A DNA stretch of 64,000 nucleotides from Pseudomonas sp. EpS/L25 (GTDB lineage: Bacteria > Pseudomonadota > Gammaproteobacteria > Pseudomonadales > Pseudomonadaceae). Shown here piece after piece: positions 1-9,077 of the stretch; position 1 is the stretch's first letter; the number at the start of each line of letters is the position of its first letter. The stretch covers positions 23,757-87,756 of the forward strand of contig NZ_LNUP01000014.1 of NCBI RefSeq assembly GCF_001512295.1, written 5' to 3'. Position numbers and translations under genes: made by a program. The notes below the pieces were generated by a model. It was not told the origin of the DNA. It saw only the letters and a program-made list of their open reading frames with translations, and made no database searches.

Positions 1-387
1 CCCGACGGGCGCAGCAATCCCAAGCACCTGCAGCGGGTGCTGCAGCGCCACCGGGCCTCCTTCGCCCGGCGCTTCCCCATGCTGCCGCAGGTCGACTTCG
101 AGTACACCTGGGGCGGCGCCCTGGCCATGACCCGCAACCACAACGGCTTCTTCGGCCAATTGGCCCCCAATGTCTACGGCGCCCTGGGCTGCAACGGCCT
201 GGGCGTCACCCGCGGCACCGCTACCGGCAAGCTGCTGGCCGACTGGCTGGCCGGCCAGCGCGACGAACTCATCGACTTCCTGCTGGCCGCGCCCGGCCCC
301 AATGCCAACCCACCGCAGCCGTTCCTCTCGGCCGGCGTCAATTTCAACCTCCTGTGGGGGCAGTACCGCGCCGGCTGCGAAAGCTGA
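1..387 (+). CDS. FAD-dependent amine/amino-acid oxidoreductase, C-terminal fragment
   Basis: The reading frame is open from the first base and ends at TGA 385-387, so only the last 128 residues of a larger protein are in the window. The tail has the arrangement of DAO/PuuB-type flavoproteins: a Gly-rich stretch near the C-terminus (GCNGLGVTRGTATGKLLADW), where such enzymes close over the FAD. The family oxidises amines, N-methyl amino acids or cyclic imino acids. The DapA-family enzyme follows after 46 bp and an aldehyde dehydrogenase comes next, suggesting one catabolic operon. The substrate cannot be read from this fragment. Confidence 0.75.
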   Translation, partial: PDGRSNPKHLQRVLQRHRASFARRFPMLPQVDFEYTWGGALAMTRNHNGFFGQLAPNVYGALGCNGLGVTRGTATGKLLADWLAGQRDELIDFLLAAPGPNANPPQPFLSAGVNFNLLWGQYRAGCES

Positions 388-433
388 CGGCCCACTCCCC
401 ACCGACCCTCGTGCAACCCTTGGAGACTCCACC

Positions 434-1336
434 ATGAACTTCGACGGCATCTACACCCCGGCCATCACCCCGCTCAAGGCGGACGGCGCCATCGACCAGG
501 CCGGCTTCGCCCAGGTCCTGGAACACCTGATCGAATCCAGGGTGCACGGCATCGTGGTCGGCGGCTCCACCGGCGAGTACTACGCCCACAGCGGCGAAGA
601 GCGCCTGGCGCTGATCGCCCAGGCCTGCGACGTGGTGGGCAAGCGCCTGCCACTGGTGATCGGCACCGGCGCCATCCGCACCGAGGACTCGGTGGCGTTC
701 GCCCAGGCCGCTCGCCAGCAGGGCGCCGACGCCATCCTGGTCGGCACCCCGCCCTACGCCCTGCCCACCCAGCAGGAGATCGCCGAGCACGTGCTGACGG
801 TGGATCGCGCCGCCGACCTGCCGATCATGCTCTACAACTATCCAGGGCGGATGAACGTGGCCATGGGCGAGGAGTTCTATGACGCCATCGCCGGCTGCCG
901 CAACGTCCAGTCGATCAAGGAAAGCAGCGGCGACATGGCCGCCCTGCACCGCCACGCGGTCAGGCGCCCGGACCTGCAACTCTCCTGCGGCTGGGACGAC
1001 CAGGCCCTGGAATTCTTCGCCTGGGGCGCGCGCAGCTGGGTCTGCGCCGGCTCCAACTTCGTGCCGCGCGAGCACGTGGCGCTCTACGAAGCCTGCGTGC
1101 TGGAGCGCGACTTCGCCAAGGGCCGCCGGATCATGGCCGCCATGCTGTCGCTGATGGATTACCTCGAAGGTGGCAAGTTCGTGCAATCGATCAAGTACGG
1201 CTGCGAACTGGCAGGCCTGCCCAACGGTGGCGTGCGCGCGCCGCTCAAGGGCCTGACCGAGGCCGAGCGGGCCGAACTGGCGCAGGTGATCACCGCGCTG
1301 AAGAGCAACGTCAACCTCATCGTCCAAGGAGCCTGA
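434..1336 (+). CDS. DapA-family lyase/aldolase (dihydrodipicolinate synthase-like)
   Basis: This 300-residue protein has the length and motifs of the DapA/N-acetylneuraminate lyase class I aldolase superfamily. The GGSTGEYY segment corresponds to the family GGTTGE loop. The Schiff-base lysine is K162 in SIKESSGD, and the catalytic tyrosine is Y134 in LYNYPG. The chosen start is ATG 434, after the upstream stop; the frame is open further upstream but that part overlaps the preceding gene. Sitting between a FAD oxidoreductase and an aldehyde dehydrogenase, it more likely acts in catabolism (as hydroxyproline-type deaminases do) than in lysine biosynthesis. This role is inferred from context only. 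Confidence 0.85.
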   Translation: MNFDGIYTPAITPLKADGAIDQAGFAQVLEHLIESRVHGIVVGGSTGEYYAHSGEERLALIAQACDVVGKRLPLVIGTGAIRTEDSVAFAQAARQQGADAILVGTPPYALPTQQEIAEHVLTVDRAADLPIMLYNYPGRMNVAMGEEFYDAIAGCRNVQSIKESSGDMAALHRHAVRRPDLQLSCGWDDQALEFFAWGARSWVCAGSNFVPREHVALYEACVLERDFAKGRRIMAAMLSLMDYLEGGKFVQSIKYGCELAGLPNGGVRAPLKGLTEAERAELAQVITALKSNVNLIVQGA

Positions 1337-1338
1337 TC

Positions 1339-2829
1339 ATGACCGATCTGCTGAGCAAAGCCGCCTACGCCGACCTCGCCGCCGCCGTTGAGCTACGTAC
1401 CCAGGCCTTCATCGACGGCGCCTTCGTCCCGGCCAAGGATGGCACCACCTTCGTCACCACCAACCCGGCCACCGGTGCCGAGCTGGCGCGGGTGGCCGCC
1501 TGTGGCGCCGCCGACGTGGACGCCGCCGTGGCCGCCGCCAAGACGGCCTTCAAGGATGGCCGCTGGAGCGGTCTGCACCCCTCGGCGCGCAAGGCCGTGC
1601 TGCAGAAATTCGCCGCCCTGCTGGAAGAACACGCCCATGAACTGGCGGTGGTCGAAAGCCTCGACAGCGGCAAGCCGGTGCGCGAGTGCCAGACCATCGA
1701 CGTGCCCGAGACCATCAACACCCTGCGCTGGCACGCCGAGCTGATCGACAAGATCTACGATGCCACCGCCCCCACCGGGGCCGGCGCCCTGGCCATGGTG
1801 GTGCGCGAGCCCATCGGCGTGGTCGGCCTGGTGCTGCCCTGGAACTTCCCGCTGCTGATGCTGGCCTGGAAGATCGGCCCCTCGCTGGCCGCCGGCTGCT
1901 CCATCGTGGTCAAGCCGGCCCAGGAAACCACCCTCACCGCCCTGCGCGTAGCCGAGCTGGCCCACCAGGCCGGGGTGCCGGCGGGCGTCTTCAACGTGGT
2001 GCCCGGCGGTGGCAAGGAGGCTGGCGAGCCCCTGGGCCGCCATCCGGACGTCGCCGCGGTCAGCTTCACCGGCTCCGCCGCCACCGGCCGGCTGTTCCTC
2101 AAGTACGCCGCCGAATCCAACCTCAAGCGCATCGTGCTGGAACTGGGCGGCAAGAACCCCGCGGTGGTGATGAACGACGTCGAGGACCTCGATGTGGTCG
2201 CCCAGCACGTGGTCAACGGCGCCTTCTGGAACATGGGCGAGAACTGCTCGGCCACCTCGCGCCTGATCGTCCATCGCGAGGTCAAGGATGCCCTGCTGGA
2301 GCGGGTGCTGATCCACCTGCGGGACTGGCAGCTGGGCGATCCGCTGGACCCGGACAACCGCCTGGGCTCCATGGTCAGCAAGGCGCACTTCGACAAGGTC
2401 CGCGCCTACCTGGAACATGCCCGCGCGCAGCAACTCAAGCTGGTGACCGGCGGCGCGACCCGCGACGGCGTCTACGTGGAGCCGACTATTGTCGACGGCG
2501 TGGCCTGCGACAGCAAGCTGTTCCGCGAGGAGATCTTCGGCCCGGTGCTGAGCGTGACCTCCTTCGACACCCTCGACGAAGCCCTGGAACTGGCCAACGA
2601 CACCGCCTACGGCCTGGCCGCCTCGGCCTACACCGGCAACCTGCGCAACGCCATCAAGCTCGCTCGCGGCATTCGTGCCGGCATCGTCACCGTCAACTGC
2701 TTCGGCGAAGGCGACGCCTCCACCCCGTTCGGCGGCTACCAGGAGTCCGGCTTCGGTGGTCGCGACAAGTCGCTCTGGGCCCACGACCAGTACACCGAGA
2801 TCAAGACCATCTGGATCGACGCGTCCTGA
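1339..2829 (+). CDS. NAD(P)-dependent aldehyde dehydrogenase (PuuC/KauB-like)
   Basis: A 496-residue enzyme of normal length for the aldehyde dehydrogenase superfamily. Visible motifs are the PWNFP coenzyme-site segment, SFTGSAATG of the Rossmann region, the general-base glutamate E268 in ELGGKNP, and the nucleophile C303 in MGENCSA. It starts 2 bp after the stop of the DapA-family gene, so the two are translationally linked. The sequence resembles gamma-glutamyl-gamma-aminobutyraldehyde and other amino-aldehyde dehydrogenases. It probably oxidises the aldehyde made by the preceding enzymes to a carboxylate. The exact substrate is unknown. Confidence 0.9.
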   Translation: MTDLLSKAAYADLAAAVELRTQAFIDGAFVPAKDGTTFVTTNPATGAELARVAACGAADVDAAVAAAKTAFKDGRWSGLHPSARKAVLQKFAALLEEHAHELAVVESLDSGKPVRECQTIDVPETINTLRWHAELIDKIYDATAPTGAGALAMVVREPIGVVGLVLPWNFPLLMLAWKIGPSLAAGCSIVVKPAQETTLTALRVAELAHQAGVPAGVFNVVPGGGKEAGEPLGRHPDVAAVSFTGSAATGRLFLKYAAESNLKRIVLELGGKNPAVVMNDVEDLDVVAQHVVNGAFWNMGENCSATSRLIVHREVKDALLERVLIHLRDWQLGDPLDPDNRLGSMVSKAHFDKVRAYLEHARAQQLKLVTGGATRDGVYVEPTIVDGVACDSKLFREEIFGPVLSVTSFDTLDEALELANDTAYGLAASAYTGNLRNAIKLARGIRAGIVTVNCFGEGDASTPFGGYQESGFGGRDKSLWAHDQYTEIKTIWIDAS

Positions 2830-3148
2830 GCAAGGTCTCCGGTCCGCCGTCGCAGGACGGCGGACCTCCTGCTACCGCACCGCAGCCGTGCGGCTGACGA
2901 TCGCCGGCTCAGACCGCACGACCAACACACGCCGATCGTCGCGGATCGGCGCAGCCGCCCCGTCCGCTCCCCTCGCCCGAACGCGCACCGACGACCGTCA
3001 TCCCACCTGGTGCCCGCGGCCTGCTAAGCTTCGCCGCTTTTTTGCCGCCTGCCCATGCGGGTAGCCGGCCGCGCTCAGCGTACCGCCCCACCGCGAATGG
3101 CCGCCAGAGCCATCGCCGCACCCCGTTCAACTGCCAGCTGGAATCCCC
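2830..3148. other. intergenic region before lysP, no gene seen
   Basis: This 319 bp gap holds a strong hairpin at 2841-2866 and a second GC-rich dyad at 2930-2951 (CGCCGATC / GATCGGCG). I see no convincing reading frame and no clear sigma-70 promoter. The lysP promoter is presumably in the last 100 bp. Confidence 0.5.
2841..2866 (+). terminator. hairpin after the aldehyde dehydrogenase gene
   Basis: Perfect 11 bp stem (GGTCCGCCGTC / GACGGCGGACC) with a 4-base loop, 12 bases after the stop codon. It lacks a strong T tract, so it may stabilise the 3' end rather than terminate efficiently. Confidence 0.55.
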
Positions 3149-4603
3149 ATGTCCACCGCCTCCCCGAGTCTGCAGCGCCGGCTCAAGCCCCGTCACCTCA
3201 ACATGATCGCCATCGGCGGCTCCATCGGCACCGGGCTGTTCGTCGCCTCCGGCGCCACCGTGGCCACTGCCGGTCCGGGCGGCGCCCTGGCGGCCTATGC
3301 GCTGATCGGCCTGATGGTCTATTTCCTCATGACCAGCCTCGGCGAGATGGCCGCCTACCAACCGGTGTCGGGCTCCTTCTCCATCTACGGCAGTCGCTTC
3401 GTCGAGGACGGCTTCGGCTTCGCCCTCGGCTGGAACTACTGGTACAACTGGGCGGTGACCATCGCCGCCGAACTGGTGGCAGCGCAACTGGTGATGGGCT
3501 TCTGGTTTCCCGAGGTGCCCGGACTGATCTGGAGCGCGCTGTTCCTCGGCCTGATGTTCCTGCTCAATGCGGTGTCGGTGCGCGGCTTCGGCGAGAGCGA
3601 ATTCTGGTTCGCGCTGATCAAGGTGGCCACCGTGGTGGTCTTCATCGGCCTGGGCCTGGCCGCCATCCTCGGCATCTTCAGCGGCATAGAGCCGCCGGGT
3701 CTTGCCGTGTTCACCCAGGGCGAGGCGCCCTTCGTCGGCGGCCTGCAGGCCATGGTCGGGGTGGCCATGATCGCCGGCTTTTCCTTCCAGGGCACCGAGC
3801 TGATCGGCATCGCCGCCGGCGAATCGGAGAATCCGCGCAAGAACGTGCCCATCGCCATCCGCCAGGTGTTCTGGCGCATCCTGATGTTCTATGTGCTGGC
3901 GATCTTCGTCATCGGCATGCTGATCCCCTATACCGATCCGCGCCTGCTGCAGAACGATGCCACCGACGTCTCCGTCTCGCCGTTCACCCTGCTGTTCGAG
4001 CGCGCCGGCCTGGCCTTCGCCGCCAGCCTGATGAACGCGGTGATCCTCTCGGCGGTGCTCTCCGCCGGCACCTCGGGCATGTACGCCTCGACGCGGATGC
4101 TGCACAGCCTGGCCGAACAGGGCAAGGCGCCGCGGCTGTTCGCCGGGGTGGCGCGCAATGGCGTGCCGCGCAACGCCCTGCTCGCCACCACCGCGGTGGG
4201 CGCCCTGTGCTTCTTCACCTCCCTGGTGGGCGACAAGGCGCTCTACGGCTGGCTGCTCAATACCTCGGGCATGTGCGGCTTCATCGCCTGGCTGGGCATC
4301 GCCGTGTCCCACTATCGCTTCCGTAAGGGCTACCTGGCCCAGGGCCGGCGCCTGGAAGACCTGCCCTATCGCGCCAAGCTGTTTCCCTTCGGGCCGCTGC
4401 TGGCCTTCGCCCTCTGCCTGGTGATCACCCTGGGGCAGAACTACGCCGCGCTGTTCGGTCCGAATGGCGTCGACTGGCTGGGCCTGGCCGCCACCTACAT
4501 CAGCCTGCCGCTGTTCCTCGCCGTCTGGCTGGGTTATAGATTCAAGCACCGCAGCCGGCTGGTGCCGCTCAAGGACATGGACGTTAGCCCAGGCGCCGAC
4601 TGA
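3149..4603 (+). CDS. lysP: amino-acid permease, LysP-like (APC family)
   Basis: A 484-residue inner-membrane protein with about 12 hydrophobic segments. Its N-terminal region, RHLNMIAIGGSIGTGLFVAS, followed by a long GLMVYFLMTSLGEMAAY and FGFALGWNYWYNWAVT stretch, closely follows the E. coli lysine permease LysP, also in length (489 residues there). It would import lysine or a similar basic amino acid with protons. It follows a catabolic cluster and precedes a GntR regulator, suggesting import of the substrate degraded by the upstream enzymes. The family assignment is firm, the substrate less so. Confidence 0.85.
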   Translation: MSTASPSLQRRLKPRHLNMIAIGGSIGTGLFVASGATVATAGPGGALAAYALIGLMVYFLMTSLGEMAAYQPVSGSFSIYGSRFVEDGFGFALGWNYWYNWAVTIAAELVAAQLVMGFWFPEVPGLIWSALFLGLMFLLNAVSVRGFGESEFWFALIKVATVVVFIGLGLAAILGIFSGIEPPGLAVFTQGEAPFVGGLQAMVGVAMIAGFSFQGTELIGIAAGESENPRKNVPIAIRQVFWRILMFYVLAIFVIGMLIPYTDPRLLQNDATDVSVSPFTLLFERAGLAFAASLMNAVILSAVLSAGTSGMYASTRMLHSLAEQGKAPRLFAGVARNGVPRNALLATTAVGALCFFTSLVGDKALYGWLLNTSGMCGFIAWLGIAVSHYRFRKGYLAQGRRLEDLPYRAKLFPFGPLLAFALCLVITLGQNYAALFGPNGVDWLGLAATYISLPLFLAVWLGYRFKHRSRLVPLKDMDVSPGAD

Positions 4604-4692
4604 TTGGCGCCACGCGGCAGCGGCCGGACCGGGGCGTCCGGTGGCTGCCGTGCTAGCATCCCGGCTCTTCCCGCCGACTCCTCCGCGCTGCC

Positions 4693-5571
4693 ATGGGTAA
4701 CACCCTCGCCTCTCGCCTGATCCCCGACATCCTCACCTACATCGCCTCGCACCAGTTGGCGGTGGGTACGCGACTGCCCGAGCGGGCCCTGGCCGAGCGG
4801 CTGCGGGTGTCCCGCTCGCCGGTGCGCAGCGCCCTGCAGCAGATGGCCGACCAGGCCCTGCTCGACCGCCATCCCGAAGGCGGTTTCGCCGTCGCCGCCG
4901 CGGCCCTGGCCACCACGCCGCCGGCGCGGGAAGAGGTGTCCGCCAGCGAGCGGCTGTACCTGGCCATCGCCCAGGATCGTATCGACGGCGAGTTGCCGTT
5001 GCGGATCAGCGAGAACGAACTGCTACGCCGCTACCCGATCACCCGGGGCCAGTTGGCCGACATCCTCAGGCGCATCGTCCAGGAAGGCTGGGCCGAACGC
5101 CTGCCGGGCTATGGCTGGAGTTTCGTCGAGGGTCTCACCTCCCCCGACGCCTATGTGCAGAGCTACAGCTTCCGCCTGTTGATCGAGCCGGCCGGCATTC
5201 GCGAACCGGGCTTCGCCCTGGATGCCGATGCCCTGCGTCGTTGTCGCGACGAGCAGGCGCTGCTGGTCGAAGGTCGCGTGTTCGAGGCCTCTCCCGCGGA
5301 AATCTTCGACGCCAACACCCGCCTGCACGAGACCATCGCCCGCTGCTCGGGCAATGCCTTCATCCTCGATGCCCTGCGCCGCCTCAATCGCCTGCGCCGG
5401 CTGATCGAATACCGCAAGTCGGTGGATCGCCGGCAGGCCCAGCGCCGCTGCCAGGAGCACCTGCAGCTGATCGACCTGCTGCTGGAAGATCGCCGCGAGG
5501 AAGCGGCCGCCTTCCTGACACTGCACCTGAACAACGCGGTCCAGGAAAAGCGCGACATCGCCGAGCCCTGA
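4693..5571 (+). CDS. GntR-family regulator with two winged-helix segments and an FCD-like domain
   Basis: The 292-residue protein starts with a GntR winged helix (about residues 3-68; PERALAERLRVSRSPVRSAL contains the recognition helix). A second, similar helix-turn-helix-like segment follows at about residues 85-145 (ISENELLRRYPITRGQLADI). The C-terminal part is a helical FCD-type ligand-binding domain with the expected D-x-x-x-H spacing in FDANTRLHETI. It lies 89 bp after lysP and in the same direction, so it may control the LysP/dehydrogenase cluster. The ligand is unknown. Confidence 0.85.
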   Translation: MGNTLASRLIPDILTYIASHQLAVGTRLPERALAERLRVSRSPVRSALQQMADQALLDRHPEGGFAVAAAALATTPPAREEVSASERLYLAIAQDRIDGELPLRISENELLRRYPITRGQLADILRRIVQEGWAERLPGYGWSFVEGLTSPDAYVQSYSFRLLIEPAGIREPGFALDADALRRCRDEQALLVEGRVFEASPAEIFDANTRLHETIARCSGNAFILDALRRLNRLRRLIEYRKSVDRRQAQRRCQEHLQLIDLLLEDRREEAAAFLTLHLNNAVQEKRDIAEP

Positions 5572-5632
5572 ACCTGCGGCGCCAGGGGCCTGCCCACCAA
5601 CCCGCGGGCGCGTTAGACTGGCGGACTTTCCC

Positions 5633-5806
5633 AGAGCCTGTTCAACGTCTGCTGCGCGTCGGCCAAACGGCGTTGAAAATGGCCTGGGTCGCCAGCCCGG
5701 TCGGAATGCTCATTTACTACCTGTAAACTCGAGCGCGAGTCCGATCCGCTTCCTCAGCCATTTTCGCCTTGTTTGTCTCTAGCTCGCTAGACGTTGAACA
5801 GGCTCT
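5633..5806. repeat. palindromic intergenic element, family A copy 1
   Basis: A 174 bp element with perfect 18 bp terminal inverted repeats (AGAGCCTGTTCAACGTCT at 5633-5650 and its complement at 5789-5806). The interior carries the family core: a CCGCTTCCTCAGCCATTTT segment opposite GGAATGCTCATTTAC. It lies between the GntR gene and yejK. Other copies are at 39563, 42281, 49013 and 51594. It contains no gene. Confidence 0.85.
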
Positions 5807-5824
5807 CAGCTACCCGAGTCCGCC

Positions 5825-6832
5825 ATGCCGATCCGTCACGCCATCGTTCATCTGATCGACAAGAAGCCCGACGGCCAGCCCGCGACCCTGCACGCGCGTG
5901 ACGCCACCCTGACCGACTCCCAGGCCATCGAGAACCTGCTGGCCGATCTCAACGACAGCTACAACGCCAAGCCCAACAAGGCCTGGGGTCTGTTCCACGA
6001 GGAATCCGGTGCCTATCCCTTCAGTGGCTGGCTCAGCGTCTACCTGGAAGGGGAGCAGGATTTCGTCGCCTTCAGCCGCCAGGCGGTGGAGCACCTCAAG
6101 GGCCTGATGGAGAGCAGCAACCTCTCCACCGGCGGCCATGTGCTGTTCGCCCAGTACCAGCAGGGCATGACCGACTACCTGACCATCGCCCTGCTGCACC
6201 ACAGCGAAGGGGTGACCGTCACCGAGACCCTGGACGTCGCCCCGGCCAAGCACCTGGATCTGGGCCAGCTGCACCTGGCGGCGCGCATCAATCTCTCGGA
6301 ATGGCGCAACAACAAGCAGTCGCGCCAGTACATCTCCTTCATCCGCGGCAAGGGCGGCAAGAAGGTCTCGGACTACTTCCGCGACTTCATCGGTTGCCAG
6401 GAAGGGGTCGACGCCAAGGGCGAGACCCGCACCCTGCTCAAGGCCTTCAGCGACTACGTGGAAAGCGAGGACCTGCCCGAGGAAGCCGCCAAGGAAAAGA
6501 CCGACACCCTGGTGGACTACGCCAGCAGCCAGGCCAAGCGTGGCGAGCCCATGGCCCTGGATGCCCTCTCCGAGCTGATGGACGACGAGGCACCGCGCGC
6601 CTTCTACGACTACATCCGCAACAAGGACTATGGCCTGGCGCCGGAGATCCCGGCGGACAAGCGCACCCTCAACCAATTCCGCCGCTTCACCGGCCGCGCC
6701 GAGGGGCTGTCGATCAGCTTCGAGGCGCATCTGCTGGGCTCGCGCATCGAATACGATGAGAGCCAGGACCTGCTGATCATCCGCGAGGTGCCGACCCAGC
6801 TCAAGGACCAGCTCAAGCGGCGCAAGGACTGA
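5825..6832 (+). CDS. yejK: nucleoid-associated protein YejK/NdpA
   Basis: This 335-residue protein has the length and sequence pattern of the YejK (NdpA) family: an N-terminal [12 protein letters not shown] opening, a central [22 protein letters not shown] segment, and a basic C-terminus ending QLKRRKD. YejK associates with nucleoid DNA, and a role in modulating topoisomerases has been reported. The gene begins 18 bp after a long palindromic element, so its promoter probably overlaps or lies within that element. It appears to be monocistronic. Confidence 0.92.
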   Translation: MPIRHAIVHLIDKKPDGQPATLHARDATLTDSQAIENLLADLNDSYNAKPNKAWGLFHEESGAYPFSGWLSVYLEGEQDFVAFSRQAVEHLKGLMESSNLSTGGHVLFAQYQQGMTDYLTIALLHHSEGVTVTETLDVAPAKHLDLGQLHLAARINLSEWRNNKQSRQYISFIRGKGGKKVSDYFRDFIGCQEGVDAKGETRTLLKAFSDYVESEDLPEEAAKEKTDTLVDYASSQAKRGEPMALDALSELMDDEAPRAFYDYIRNKDYGLAPEIPADKRTLNQFRRFTGRAEGLSISFEAHLLGSRIEYDESQDLLIIREVPTQLKDQLKRRKD

Positions 6833-6961
6833 CCGGCGGAGCGCCCGACACCCGGGGTTGCAAACGAAGTCACCGATCGGGCGCCCCCGGCTGGACAGCG
6901 GCCGCGCAAAGGGGGCACAAGATGTCCCTTCTTCTCTTCATCTGCCGAAAAAGTCGAAACC

Positions 6962-7399
6962 ATGAGCCAGTACCCCTTCGAACGCCGCATCGTCATCACC
7001 CTGCAATCGAACAACGAACTGACGCTGGACGCCGCCCTCGACCAGGCGGTGAGTCGGATCAAGCAGGGCGAGACCCACGGCGGCGACGAAGGCCTGGCCA
7101 CCGCCTACAGCTTCCATGTGGATACCGTCGCCGAAGGCCCGGCGGGCCCGGTGGACCTGGGCGAATACCTGGGCCGCCCGGCGACCAAGGCCGAGCAGGC
7201 GGTGGTGGACAGTGGCGTCATCCCGCGTTTCCGCCTCGGGCAGGAGGTGGCCGTGCAACTGGCCAACGGCGCGCTCAAGCCCAGCAGCATCCAGGAAGTG
7301 CGCCTCTTTCCCCAGGTGGAAGGCCCCTGCTGGCTGTATCTGGTGGAAGAGCGCGTCCATCGCGACTATCTGCCGGCGAAGAAACTGCGGGCGATCTGA
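6962..7399 (+). CDS. conserved hypothetical protein, 145 residues
   Basis: I do not recognise a named domain. The product is acidic to neutral, predicted soluble, has no signal peptide, and contains a regular alternation of strands and helices (FERRIVITLQSNNELTLDAA at the start). The codon pattern is that of a real gene (strong G/C third positions). It follows yejK by 129 bp and converges with the gene at 7440-8351. Confidence 0.65.
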   Translation: MSQYPFERRIVITLQSNNELTLDAALDQAVSRIKQGETHGGDEGLATAYSFHVDTVAEGPAGPVDLGEYLGRPATKAEQAVVDSGVIPRFRLGQEVAVQLANGALKPSSIQEVRLFPQVEGPCWLYLVEERVHRDYLPAKKLRAI

Positions 7400-7439
7400 G
7401 CAGCGCCGGATTCGGCCAGCTCACTGCAGTGAGCCTACC

Positions 7440-8351
7440 TCACAGACCGTAACCGGCCACCTGGCGATAGAGCGACAGCGCCGGCGTCGTCGCGGTGTCC
7501 GTCATCTGGCTGAGGATGCTGCCGTCCAGGGCGGTGGTCGTGGCGTTCGATTGCCCGTCCGCCGCGGCGAGCGTCGTCCACTGGGGTGTGCCATCGCTGC
7601 CCGTGGTGATCCCGAAGGCCGGCGCGGCGAGATCGGCGCTATCCTGGTTCGCGGCCGTCGCCACCCCGCTGGGGCTCAACTGATCGACCAGTTGCGTGGT
7701 CAGCTCGCCCGTCTGCCAGGTGGCCGCACCGGGATTCAGGGTACCGAGGATGCCGGCATCCTCGGTGGCGCTCGGCGCCCAGTTCCAGGCGGCCGAGTCC
7801 TGGCCGGTCTCCGCCAGGCCACCATAGGCCAGGTTGGCACCATCCGTGCCGCGCTGCGCCCCTTCGAAGTAGGCCAGCTGACGCTCCGCTGGGGTGAAGG
7901 TCCCGGAATCGTCGCCGGCGATACGGCTCAGGCTGTCGCTGTCCAGGTTGGCGAAGGGGTCCTGGGTGGAGGCGTCGGTATAGCGACTGTCGGCGCCGTA
8001 GAAGCTCACCAGCAGGTGATTGGCCGCCTGCTTCGCCAGCTGGATGCGGTCGGCGCTGGCATCCTGGGGCAATTCGCCAAGCACGGCGGCGGCGGTACCC
8101 TGGGTCCGGATCTGCTGCTGGAGGATCTGCATGAAGCCGTCCAGATCGGCGGCATTGCCCGACTGCCCCGGCAGCAGCCCGGCGATCACCTGGGCGGCGG
8201 GCGACAGGTCCACCGCCACGTCGGCGCCACCGGCGGCCTCGGCGGCGCTGGAGGCGTCGGTGGAAACGGCCGTCGACTCGGCCGTGCCACGCGGATTCGG
8301 CTGTGGCGACGGGGTCGATGGCGAATAGGCCTGGGTCGCTGTCACGTTCAT
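7440..8351 (-). CDS. hypothetical protein, Ala/Thr/Ser-rich, 303 residues
   Basis: The start chosen is ATG 8351; a few more in-frame codons extend to 8372. The first 50 residues are low-complexity and rich in Ser, Thr, Pro and Ala, typical of a disordered segment. A more ordered region follows, including VDLSPAAQVIAGLLPGQSG and a TFTPAERQLAYFEGAQRG segment. No signal peptide or membrane helix is seen. I do not recognise the family. Proteins of this composition in pseudomonads are sometimes cell-surface or secreted, but nothing here proves it. Confidence 0.6.
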   Translation of the reverse strand: MNVTATQAYSPSTPSPQPNPRGTAESTAVSTDASSAAEAAGGADVAVDLSPAAQVIAGLLPGQSGNAADLDGFMQILQQQIRTQGTAAAVLGELPQDASADRIQLAKQAANHLLVSFYGADSRYTDASTQDPFANLDSDSLSRIAGDDSGTFTPAERQLAYFEGAQRGTDGANLAYGGLAETGQDSAAWNWAPSATEDAGILGTLNPGAATWQTGELTTQLVDQLSPSGVATAANQDSADLAAPAFGITTGSDGTPQWTTLAAADGQSNATTTALDGSILSQMTDTATTPALSLYRQVAGYGL

Positions 8352-8480
8352 CTTCACGCCCTCCGGTCGCACCGATGACTCGTCTCAGCCTCCTTTATAC
8401 CAGGGCAGTCTTAGGCTTTGCTTAGGGGCCACGGCCAGGAGTCGCCGACCTGGTACGAAAGCGGGAGTCATGACGAGGCT

Positions 8481-8996
8481 TCAGCCGCGTCGATCCCAGA
8501 CCTCGCAGGCATAGGCCGGGCGCCCGTCCTCGGCGGGATGCTCCTGGCGCGAGGCCAGTTGCCAGTCGCCTTCGTTCCAGGCGGGAAAGAACACATCCCC
8601 CGCGGGCGCCAGGGCGACGCGGGTGAGATAGAGACGCTGCGCCACCGGCAGCGCCTCGGCGAACAGCTGGGCCCCGCCGATGAGCATGATCTCGCTGGCG
8701 CCACGCTCCCGGGCCCAGGCCTCGGCGCGCTCCACGGCAGCAGCCAGCGAGGCACGGACCTCGGCACCTTCGGCTACCAGATCAGTCTGACGGGAGACCA
8801 CCAGATTCAGGCGACCCGGCAACGGGCGACCAAGGGAATCCCAGGTCTTGCGGCCCATGACCAGCGGCTTGCCGAGGGTCACCGCCTTGAAGTATTGGAG
8901 CTCCGCCGGCAGATGCCAGGGGAGGCGATTTTCGATGCCGATGACGCCGTTGTCGGCCACGGCGACGATCAGGCTCAGGGGAAGAGAGGTTTTCAT
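8481..8996 (-). CDS. folA: dihydrofolate reductase
   Basis: A 171-residue protein of normal DHFR length that would reduce dihydrofolate to tetrahydrofolate with NADPH. Motifs in order: LIVAVADNGVIGIENRLPWH (active site and Met20-type loop), PAELQYFK with the catalytic acid as Glu instead of the E. coli Asp27, VMGRKTWDSLGRPLPGR (NADPH phosphate-binding segment) and IMLIGGAQLF (the conserved GG motif). It is transcribed divergently from the DUF2868 gene with an 81 bp gap that must hold both promoters. Confidence 0.95.
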   Translation of the reverse strand: MKTSLPLSLIVAVADNGVIGIENRLPWHLPAELQYFKAVTLGKPLVMGRKTWDSLGRPLPGRLNLVVSRQTDLVAEGAEVRASLAAAVERAEAWARERGASEIMLIGGAQLFAEALPVAQRLYLTRVALAPAGDVFFPAWNEGDWQLASRQEHPAEDGRPAYACEVWDRRG

Positions 8997-9077
8997 GGTG
9001 ACAGAGCATAACAGAGCCGTTAACAGCGGGCGTGCCAGGGACTATCCTCGCCGTTTTCGCTGCACGGGCGCCGACGC

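Noticed and set aside
170..433. Extended N-terminus for the DapA-family protein
   Set aside because: It would overlap the preceding oxidoreductase gene in another frame; the conserved family start is ATG 434.
2909..4549. Long antisense open frame opposite lysP
   Set aside because: It mirrors the lysP gene in a high-GC sequence, has a His/Gln/Gly-rich composition without a fold, and lysP has clear family motifs.
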